This document shows positions 57,284 through 64,000 of a stretch of 64,000 nt of DNA, in pieces; position 1 is the stretch's first letter; each line of letters begins with the position of its first letter. The notes under the pieces are model-generated. The model saw nothing but the letters and a program-made list of their open reading frames with translations, did no database searches and was not told the origin of the DNA. Both the position numbers and the translations under genes were made by a program. Origin of the DNA: Bacteroidota bacterium (GTDB lineage: Bacteria > Bacteroidota > Bacteroidia > Bacteroidales > Dysgonomonadaceae); NCBI GenBank assembly GCA_023622765.1, contig JAMNYO010000034.1, positions 1 through 64,000 on the forward strand. The letters run 5' to 3'.

Positions 57284-57949
57284 TTAACTTCCAAACCTCA
57301 TGGGGCTTCCATCATCATCTAATCTGGGATTCTTGGCCAACTCCTCGTTCAGCAGCCTCTTCAGGCTCTGGTAATAATCTGCCCGGTAGGCCGACAAGTC
57401 GAGGGTACCAATCATCTCGTATACGAACTTGTACTTTGCCTGCGTGCATGGACCCAACGCCCAGTTTGCCGCCCAACCGGTCGGGTCTCTCCACTGCGTG
57501 GGGAACCCTATCATCACCTTAACCTCTAACGAGTTGTAGATACCACCACCCTCAAAATCGTCGCTGGGTAATATCCTGAAATCGATTAACAGCGGGTCGA
57601 ACGTAAGGTGCTCCTTGTACACTGTACAATTCACTACCGTATCAACCCTCCCCGCTTCCAAAATGACCTCATCGGGCATATTGAAGTGCACCCCCTTTTT
57701 GGCGGTCTGCTTCTCTCCATACCCGATCTTGATAACCCGATCCTTATCTGACATGACCGATTGGGCCCTCAGCAGGATGGAGAATGTTTTTTCGGTCATC
57801 TCTTCATCCTGCACGAAAACCCCATCTCCCTCTTCCGCTAAGATATTCACCAAATCGGGACCGTGATATACCTCGATGGCATCCTCCTTACAGGAAATAG
57901 CCGTTAGGAAGATGGCAGCAAAAATAACTATGTTGATTACCTGTTTCAT
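57284..57949 (-). CDS. DUF4843-family lipoprotein
   Basis: A 221-residue lipoprotein. The signal ends LTAISC (Cys near 20). The mature part is beta-rich with the DUF4843-type pattern KTFSILLRAQSVMSDKDRVI. The start at 57949 puts the signal peptide at the N-terminus. It is 12 bp upstream of the PKD gene and follows susD closely. Its function is unknown, but it is a standard companion of this SusC/SusD type. Confidence 0.85.
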   Translation of the reverse strand: MKQVINIVIFAAIFLTAISCKEDAIEVYHGPDLVNILAEEGDGVFVQDEEMTEKTFSILLRAQSVMSDKDRVIKIGYGEKQTAKKGVHFNMPDEVILEAGRVDTVVNCTVYKEHLTFDPLLIDFRILPSDDFEGGGIYNSLEVKVMIGFPTQWRDPTGWAANWALGPCTQAKYKFVYEMIGTLDLSAYRADYYQSLKRLLNEELAKNPRLDDDGSPMRFGS

Positions 57950-58038
57950 CTTTTCAATATTTTCTTGGCTTATACATTCAATGTACCCGGGTTTATAAAA
58001 GGTTGTGATCGCCTTTACTTTATAGCCCATTATCCTGT

Positions 58039-59499
58039 TTATTCTCTTTTTCCTAAATCAATCTCCAAATCCGGCATCGGGAAGACGTAGTTAGCATTGG
58101 CATGCTGCTTATCGATATTGGGTGTCCCAATCCGTTTGTGGTAAAAGTAGAGCTGCCCTTCACCCACGAATTCGCGGTAATACTCCCGGGTGAGTTCCTC
58201 TTGCAGCTTTTCCGCGCTATCAATGCCTTTTATCGGCTCGAGACCCCTTCCGCTCCGAAGCTTGTTCAGCACCGAAACGGCTGTGGCCAAGTCGCTCTCC
58301 TTCAAGCACTCGGCCTCAATGTAGTACATCTCCGATACCCTGATGACCGGCATCCTATCGCGCTTCGGCTTTACAGTTCCCGTGCCAGCAATATATTCGT
58401 TGTCCATCTGCCAAAACTTGGAGAGCACGTTCGACGCACCGCTGTAGGTCTCGTAGATGGCTTTTCTATAATCGTCGGGCTCGTACAGGGAATTGGGATC
58501 TATCCTTACGGTACGGGGTTTGGTGAACTCCCTGAAGCAACCCTTTATATATTCATTCAACGTGGGGATATGCAGCGCGAAAAGGTGTTCCGACGAGAAG
58601 GTGCGGTCTCGCAAGTTGATATAGGTGGTGGTAAGGTCGTTCGGGTTCACCCAGGGGAAGAGCCCTTTCTGCTCTTTTGCCCCTATCACCTCTCTCGCGG
58701 CCGACAAAGCCTTCTGTTGATCCCCTTTATAGAGGGCTACCCTCGCCTTTAGCCCCAACACGGCGTAATAGTTGAGGTGAAAGTTGCGGTTGGCCAGGTA
58801 GCCGTTATCCACGCCCGTCACATCGGCACCCGTGTGTATGGGATCCACTTTCAGGAGTCCCAACGCCTCATCAATATCCTTAAGCGCTAAATCAAAAAAC
58901 GCGTTGGCCGTGAGTTGCGGAGAGACCACCGGCTCAGGTTCCACCACGTACGGGATATAAAGCGCGTTGGCGTCAGAAAAATCGTGTGGTGCAAACATGC
59001 GAAACAGCTCAAAGTGCATGAAGGCCCTTAAGGCCAGCGCTTCACCCCGTATCACGCCATAGTTGTACTCATTGAGAACCGACCCCTGAAGTTCCGTGTA
59101 CTGCAACAGGGTGTTGATGTTCGCGATGGCTTTGTACATGTTCGTCCATACACTCTCTATTCTCCACTTTGAACCGGTGCGCTCATAGTTATAATCCCTG
59201 AGATAATTGTAATCAGAGTTCGAGTAGAGGTCATCGCCGTCACCCCACTCCTGCGCCAACATCCCAATCATGCCGAAGGTAAGCTCTTTCCCGTACAACT
59301 CGGGTTTGGAGAGCATGATATAGACCCCCGCCAACGCACTTTTAAACCCATCGTCGGTACTGAAGTGTACCGAGGCCTCTTCCTCCGTTTTGGGACGCAC
59401 GTCCAACCAGTCGCTACAGGAGTTGCTTGCCATGAAGATGATAAGGAGTAGCGCGGTAGCGACTGTTCTACAAGCTGATATCACTATATTTCTATTCAT
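58039..59499 (-). CDS. SusD/RagB-family nutrient-binding lipoprotein
   Basis: A 486-residue surface lipoprotein that caps the SusC channel. The SPII signal ends SNSC (Cys near 28), and the mature start CSDWLDVRPKTEE is typical of SusD. TPR-like helices carry the family stretches GEALALRAFMHFELFRMFAP and MPVIRVSEMYYIEAEC. It lies 12 bp downstream of susC. The start is set at the ATG at 59499. Confidence 0.94.
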   Translation of the reverse strand: MNRNIVISACRTVATALLLIIFMASNSCSDWLDVRPKTEEEASVHFSTDDGFKSALAGVYIMLSKPELYGKELTFGMIGMLAQEWGDGDDLYSNSDYNYLRDYNYERTGSKWRIESVWTNMYKAIANINTLLQYTELQGSVLNEYNYGVIRGEALALRAFMHFELFRMFAPHDFSDANALYIPYVVEPEPVVSPQLTANAFFDLALKDIDEALGLLKVDPIHTGADVTGVDNGYLANRNFHLNYYAVLGLKARVALYKGDQQKALSAAREVIGAKEQKGLFPWVNPNDLTTTYINLRDRTFSSEHLFALHIPTLNEYIKGCFREFTKPRTVRIDPNSLYEPDDYRKAIYETYSGASNVLSKFWQMDNEYIAGTGTVKPKRDRMPVIRVSEMYYIEAECLKESDLATAVSVLNKLRSGRGLEPIKGIDSAEKLQEELTREYYREFVGEGQLYFYHKRIGTPNIDKQHANANYVFPMPDLEIDLGKRE

Positions 59500-59511
59500 A
59501 ATACTCAATAA

Positions 59512-62500
59512 TTAAAAGGTTGCTTGCACCGATAGAGAGAGCGAACGGGCAAAGGGGTAGAGAATACCTCTTTCGACCCTCACGGTTGAGGCGTAAAATA
59601 TATCGTTCATGTACAACATAACTTTCAGCTGCTCCAGGTTAGCCCTTCGGATAAAGTCGTTATACCTGAAGTCGTACCCGATACTTAGGGAGGTCATCTG
59701 CAGCTCCTTCACATCCTGAATGAAGCGGGAGGTGGGCCGGGTAATGGGATCCGACTCGTCAAAACGTTTAAACTTCGCCGGAACGCCCGGGGTGGTCCAT
59801 CGGTCGCTCAACACCCGCTTGTCCACGTTGTACTGCATATCCACGTTCTCTACCTTATCCACGAGCGTTTGGTTGTAGACCTGACCACCCAATCGGTAGG
59901 AGAACGAGCTGTTGAGCGAGAATCCCTTGAGGTTGAAATTGAAGCCAAAGGTACCCCTCAATTTGGGCAGCCTGTTTCCAATAACCACCTGGTCTTCCGC
60001 CCTCCATTGGTAGGTCATCTCGCCATCTCGCGTTAAGAACACCTCTCTACCCGTCACGGGGTCTATCCCGAGCGATTTCACGCCCCAGATGGCGTCCAGG
60101 GATTGTCCCTCCTGGTAACGCACCGACGGTTTGGACACCTCGCCCCGGTTTTCCAGGTCGGGATTCGTGCCTCCTCCATCCTGCTTCTCCTTGTCTCTCG
60201 CTTCGTTTATTGAGGTAAGGGCATCCGATATCTTGCGTATGGTGTTTTGGTTATGCAAGGCCGTCACAAAGAGGTTCAGGTAAATATTCCTGTGCGTATC
60301 CCTTATGAGCCGGTAATTCATTTTTCCTTCAAACCCTTTGTTTCTGGTCTGCCCCAAGTTCTCGGTGTAGGAGGTAAAACCCGCGGACGGGGGCAGGGAG
60401 ACGGGAGTCAGAAGGTTTTCGGTATCCTTGATGTAGTAGTCGAACGACAAGCTGAGCGCGTGGAACAGATCCAGGTCTATCCCCACGTTATTGTCGCGCG
60501 TCTTTTGCCACTGCAGGTCGTCGTTTGCCAAACCAAGCAGGTAACTACCCACGATATTGTCGTAGCTCTCGTTGAAAAACCTGTAGGTGGCGATGGCCTG
60601 GTAAGAGTTGAAGTTTTGCGAACCCGACGATCCGGTAGATGCCCGCAGCCTCAACCGCTGTACCTGATCTTTGGCCCCGCGTAAAAACGACTCATGGTGC
60701 ACATTCCAGCCAATACCCGCCGAATTGAAGTGTCCCCACCGTTTGTCACTCCCAAAGAGTGAGGAGGCGTTAGCCCGGTAGGTTAAGTCGAACAGGTAGC
60801 GTTCGGCGTAGGAGTAGTTCGCGGAGAGCAGCGCACTGGTCTCCCTCACGAGCGACTCCATGCCCGTTGGAGATCCCGTGGTGTACTCCTTGGCGTTGGT
60901 GATGTAATCCATCTTGTTATTGGCGAAGCCTTGGGCGGCAAACTCCACGTACTCCCGCTTATCCTCGCTAAAGCTCCACTGGGCATTTGAGAAGATCACG
61001 TGCTTGCCGATCTCTTTCGAGTAGTTGGCCGAGATATCGGCGTTGTATGAAAAGTTCTCGCCGTTACCCATGTTATACCTACCACGCTCGAAATACTCTT
61101 CGGAGTCGGGTTGAATACTTTTAAACATGGTGTGGTCTTTGGGATAGAAGGTCTCCCTGCCGTTTTTCTGCGCGATCACCCCGAGGCGTCCCCGGAACTT
61201 CATCCCGCTAAAAGCACTCCACTCGATGTAGAAGTTGTTGGTCACGTCGGAGTACTCGTTGCTGTTCTTGGTGTTGATAGACGCGTTGCAAAGGGGATTG
61301 TAGATGGGGCGCATCTGATAATTCACCTGTTCGTAGTCGGCCAGGACCTCCTTGATGCTGCCATCTTCGTTGTAAGGCCTCCAATAGGGGTTTAACTTCG
61401 CGTATTCCGAGAAAGAGCCGTAGGGAGAATCGTTCGACTTGTTGAAGGTGAGCGATAACTTGTTCATAAAGAGTAGTGAACGGTACCTGTACTGAAAGTT
61501 GAAGCCCCCGGATAGCACGTTTCTGCCGGAACCCTTCATCACACCGGCCACGTTGTTGTATTGAAAGTCGACACCGTAGCGCACGATATCATCGCCCCCC
61601 TCGAAGTTGAGCGAGTGCTTTTGTCCCACGCCTACCCGTAACGGTTGACTGAGCCAGTAAGTGTCAACCCCCCGCAATACCTCCTTATGGTAATACTGGT
61701 ACTTCTCGTCTAGCGGTTGCTGGAAAATCGGGTTGCCCCCCGGATCGGTATAGACGCCCGCCTTTTTCTCAATCTCCAGCTTTTCAACCGCGTTGGCCAG
61801 GTTGTAGCTGGTGAGGTCGGGCGACTGGATGTCCAAGCTACCCGAATAGGAGACCCTCAGCTTCCCCTTATCGGGAACCAACGTCTCGATAACCACGATA
61901 CCGTTGGCCCCTTTTGAACCGTAGAGCGCTTTGGCAGTGGCATCCTTGAGCAACGTGATGGATGCCACGCGGTTCATATCCATGTCCATCACCTTTTCGA
62001 TCGACTGCTCAAAACCGTCCACGATAAAGAGCGGCTGGTTCGGGTTCGTGCGATACTTATCTTTCATATCGGTGAAGCTGGATGCGCCGCGCATCTGCAG
62101 GTCGGGCATCTTGTTCGGGTCGGAACCGAAGTCCATGCTTTCCAACGCCTGAAACGACGGTTCGATATTTTTCAAGGCATGCAAGATATTTTGGTTGCTC
62201 ACCTTCTCTATATCCTCCGACTTGATCGCGGATACGGCACCGGTATAACTGTCAGCCACGCGGGTGAAGATACCGGTGACCAGCACCTCCTGAAGCACGG
62301 CGCTGTCTGGCTCCAAGGTGATCAACATATTGGCGGCTGCCTCCACCTCCTGAGATTTATACCCCACGTAAGATATAATCAGGATGGCGTTTTCCGGAAC
62401 GGTAAGGGTGAACTTACCATCAACGTCCGTTGCCACTCCTACACCCGGGCTATCCTTTACTACGATAGTGGCACCTATTACCGGCTCACCCTGCTCATCC

Positions 62501-62592
62501 ACTACCGTGCCCTGTATTTGCTGATCCGCAAACACATGCATACTACTCAAAAAGAGCAATATAGACGCTGCTATAATGCCAATTCTCCTCAT
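59512..62592 (-). CDS. SusC/RagA-family TonB-dependent transporter
   Basis: A 1026-residue outer-membrane barrel. A signal peptide (IGIIAASILLFLSSMHVFA) is followed by a carboxypeptidase-regulatory-like domain (IQGTVVDEQGEPVIGATIVV), a plug (ASITLLKDATAKALYGSKGA, the SusC signature) and a 22-strand barrel ending in an aromatic strand (SLSVQATF). No STN domain precedes it, so it is unlikely to signal to an anti-sigma factor. It imports a ligand with SusD using TonB energy. A TAACTTCG -7-like box lies at 62677-62670. Confidence 0.95.
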   Translation of the reverse strand: MRRIGIIAASILLFLSSMHVFADQQIQGTVVDEQGEPVIGATIVVKDSPGVGVATDVDGKFTLTVPENAILIISYVGYKSQEVEAAANMLITLEPDSAVLQEVLVTGIFTRVADSYTGAVSAIKSEDIEKVSNQNILHALKNIEPSFQALESMDFGSDPNKMPDLQMRGASSFTDMKDKYRTNPNQPLFIVDGFEQSIEKVMDMDMNRVASITLLKDATAKALYGSKGANGIVVIETLVPDKGKLRVSYSGSLDIQSPDLTSYNLANAVEKLEIEKKAGVYTDPGGNPIFQQPLDEKYQYYHKEVLRGVDTYWLSQPLRVGVGQKHSLNFEGGDDIVRYGVDFQYNNVAGVMKGSGRNVLSGGFNFQYRYRSLLFMNKLSLTFNKSNDSPYGSFSEYAKLNPYWRPYNEDGSIKEVLADYEQVNYQMRPIYNPLCNASINTKNSNEYSDVTNNFYIEWSAFSGMKFRGRLGVIAQKNGRETFYPKDHTMFKSIQPDSEEYFERGRYNMGNGENFSYNADISANYSKEIGKHVIFSNAQWSFSEDKREYVEFAAQGFANNKMDYITNAKEYTTGSPTGMESLVRETSALLSANYSYAERYLFDLTYRANASSLFGSDKRWGHFNSAGIGWNVHHESFLRGAKDQVQRLRLRASTGSSGSQNFNSYQAIATYRFFNESYDNIVGSYLLGLANDDLQWQKTRDNNVGIDLDLFHALSLSFDYYIKDTENLLTPVSLPPSAGFTSYTENLGQTRNKGFEGKMNYRLIRDTHRNIYLNLFVTALHNQNTIRKISDALTSINEARDKEKQDGGGTNPDLENRGEVSKPSVRYQEGQSLDAIWGVKSLGIDPVTGREVFLTRDGEMTYQWRAEDQVVIGNRLPKLRGTFGFNFNLKGFSLNSSFSYRLGGQVYNQTLVDKVENVDMQYNVDKRVLSDRWTTPGVPAKFKRFDESDPITRPTSRFIQDVKELQMTSLSIGYDFRYNDFIRRANLEQLKVMLYMNDIFYASTVRVERGILYPFARSLSLSVQATF

Positions 62593-62669
62593 ATTATCTC
62601 ATTTTAATGCCGCAACACCTAAGGGATCTAAGTGTTTGCCTTTCTATAAAAACTCCATACAAACAAACG

Positions 62670-62677
62670 CGAAGTTA
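62670..62677 (-). promoter_or_regulatory. -7-like box for the susC operon
   Basis: TAACTTCG on the minus strand is one mismatch from TAnnTTTG, about 80 nt before the susC ATG. Confidence 0.35.
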
Positions 62678-62725
62678 GCGAAATTAATTTCATTTTGTTA
62701 TAGATAGATGAAAGAATTTCATGAA

Positions 62726-62902
62726 TTAATATTGCTTGGGCTTCAGGCGCCCACTTTTCTTGAGCGCCTGGTCCAAAATCCACTGAATTTGACCATTCAC
62801 GCTGCTAAACTCATCGGCCGCCCACTTCTCGATAGCCTCCAGGGTGTCCGAGTCCAGCCGTAGACATATTACACATTTTCCAAATAAACAAGCAAGTTGC
62901 AC
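62726..62902 (-). CDS. Arc-like small DNA-binding protein
   Basis: A 58-residue protein read from a GTG at 62902 to a TAA at 62726. The segment RLDSDTLEAIEKWAADEFSS followed by VNGQIQWILDQALKKSG matches Bacteroidales Arc-family (ribbon-helix-helix) proteins, which usually start MAKK then a VLR strand. Here no ATG is present; the start may be the GTG or another weak codon. It is divergent from the SLC13 gene (158 bp) and upstream of susC on the same strand, so it could regulate either. Confidence 0.7.
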   Translation of the reverse strand: MQLACLFGKCVICLRLDSDTLEAIEKWAADEFSSVNGQIQWILDQALKKSGRLKPKQY

Positions 62903-62943
62903 CCTATTATTTATTACATTATGTTAAATGATAGCCACCCCGC

Positions 62944-62975
62944 TTTCCTCATCTGGAGAAATTAAGTTATCTTTG
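62944..62975 (+). promoter_or_regulatory. Promoter of the SLC13-type transporter gene
   Basis: TTTC (62944-62947), 20 nt, then TATCTTTG (62968-62975), giving a leader of about 80 nt to the ATG at 63061. Confidence 0.6.
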
Positions 62976-63060
62976 CGAAAATCAGCTTGGCAGGCTATTG
63001 AACTGACTGGGAAAATCAGGCCAAGAAAGCTAACGACCAACAAATTAAGCCCAATTACAT

Positions 63061-64000
63061 ATGGATACACAGGTACTACTTGTTTTCGCGATTATCATCA
63101 TTGCCATCATCTTCTTCGCGTGGGGCAAGATACGGTCAGACATTGTCGCCTTATCGGTACTTATCTCGTTGGTGTTAACCGGGATCCTCACCCCTGCTGA
63201 AGGGCTCTCCGGTTTCTCCAACTCGGTGGTAATCATGATTGTTAGTCTCTTTATCGTGGGAGGTGCCGTCTTCCAGACGGGGCTTGCCAAGATGATTAGC
63301 ACCAAGATCCTCTCCCTCGCGGGTCAAAACGAGTTGAGGCTATTTGTTTTGGTGATGCTCGTCACCGGGGGTATCGGGGGTATTCTGAGCAATACCGGGA
63401 CGGTCGCCCTGATGCTCCCTATCGTGATCAGCCTCGCCGCCGACGCGAAAACCGATGCTCGCCGGTTCCTGATGCCAATGGCCTTCGCGAGCAGCCTGGG
63501 CCTCCTCACCCTGATCAGTACCCCCCCGAACTTGATCGTCAACGACTCGCTCATCAGCGGGGGATTCGAGGGACTCTCGTTTTTCTCGTTCCTGCCCGTC
63601 GGTCTCATCACCCTCTCGATAGGTATCCTGTTGCTTTGGCCCCTAAGCAAGATATTGGTGTCGGGCAAGAACAAAGACAGATCGAGAGAAAAAAAGGACA
63701 AAACCCTCACCCAACTCGCTTCCGAATACAAACTTGGCGACAACCTCTACCGGGTACTTATCGGGGAGAACTCACCCTTTATCAACCAATCGCTCCAAGA
63801 ACTGAACATCACGAGCAAATATAACCTGAGTATCGTTGAAATACGCCGGGTCGAGTCAAAGCACCGCTTTCACAAAACGGTCAACATGACGATGGCCGGC
63901 CCCACCAGCACGTTTATGCCAGGCGATATCCTCTACGTACTGGGAGAGTTCAACGACATCATGACCTTAGTGGAGGAGAACGGGCTCGAAATCATCGACA
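63061..64000 (+). CDS. SLC13-family anion permease with TrkA-C domain (cut by the window end)
   Basis: The first 313 residues are visible. The N-terminus has hydrophobic segments (VLLVFAIIIIAIIFFAW, VIMIVSLFIVGGAVF) and the SLC13 Asn-Thr motif (GILSNTGTVALMLPIV) and TPPNLIVND. A soluble TrkA_C-like insert begins near residue 230 (EYKLGDNLYRVLIGENSPF). Proteins with this layout carry divalent anions such as sulfate or dicarboxylates. The gene continues beyond base 64000. Confidence 0.88.
   Translation, partial: MDTQVLLVFAIIIIAIIFFAWGKIRSDIVALSVLISLVLTGILTPAEGLSGFSNSVVIMIVSLFIVGGAVFQTGLAKMISTKILSLAGQNELRLFVLVMLVTGGIGGILSNTGTVALMLPIVISLAADAKTDARRFLMPMAFASSLGLLTLISTPPNLIVNDSLISGGFEGLSFFSFLPVGLITLSIGILLLWPLSKILVSGKNKDRSREKKDKTLTQLASEYKLGDNLYRVLIGENSPFINQSLQELNITSKYNLSIVEIRRVESKHRFHKTVNMTMAGPTSTFMPGDILYVLGEFNDIMTLVEENGLEIID

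Overview
The window is bacterial chromosomal DNA from the phylum Bacteroidota, order Bacteroidales. The evidence is a SusC/SusD pair, a cytoplasmic-domain propeller/Y_Y_Y sensor kinase, an outer-membrane PorT-like barrel, many lipoproteins with SPII signals, and repeated promoters of the Bacteroides type (TTTG, about 20 nt, then TAnnTTTG). I would guess a Dysgonomonadaceae or Porphyromonadaceae relative, but the genus cannot be fixed from the sequence alone. By eye the window is a mosaic: about 12-32 kb and 46-64 kb are richer in G+C and look like core genome, while about 33-43 kb and the hipBA segment (44.1-45.9 kb) are A+T richer.

Layout. 0-4.4 kb: a cut lipoprotein gene, then a sensor kinase and LuxR-type response regulator read leftward. 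4.7 kb: ferritin. 5.2-11.7 kb: a TetR-TolC-MFP-RND efflux operon. 11.9-22.9 kb: a long leftward run with YjdM, acyl-CoA ligase, cupin regulator, TPR protein, GlnRS, TsaD, a DUF5686 barrel, the ABC-F protein EttA and a MutY/Nth-like glycosylase. 23.1-24.4 kb: GAPDH with a clear terminator and a 55-residue 2[4Fe-4S] ferredoxin. 24.8-32.8 kb: PorT-like barrel, glycosyltransferase, lipid A acyltransferase, MtaB, an acyl-CoA synthetase, a GH29 fucosidase lipoprotein and a DUF3256 protein, closed by tRNA-Arg(CCG).

32.9-43.2 kb is an accessory block. It starts beside the tRNA with a complete leftward vitamin B5/CoA operon (panG-like, panB, panC, panD, separate coaB and coaC) whose organisation resembles Firmicutes rather than the usual fused CoaBC. 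It continues with an orphan Phd/YefM antitoxin beside a toxin remnant, a TRIC-type channel, an AAA ATPase, a start-less gene fragment, a WYL regulator and a higBA module. This block holds a perfect 52-bp palindrome, a 62-bp promoter duplication and copies of a dispersed leader element. A hipBA module at 44.2-45.9 kb is bounded by 26-27 bp near-identical repeats between a TPR gene and prfC.

46-64 kb: prfC, rfbD, a metallo-beta-lactamase-fold hydrolase, an S9 peptidase gene interrupted by an in-frame stop before its catalytic His, a sialidase, an esterase lipoprotein, and a SusC-SusD-DUF4843-PKD-TlpA uptake operon with no obvious glycan-degrading enzyme. The window ends inside an SLC13-type transporter, with a tiny Arc-like DNA-binding protein encoded beside it.

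The observations I find most unusual are: the repeated presumptive operator linked to the response regulator; the dispersed leader element shared by efflux, glycosyltransferase, phd and hipA genes; the Firmicutes-like pan/coa operon; and the partly eroded toxin-antitoxin and peptidase loci.
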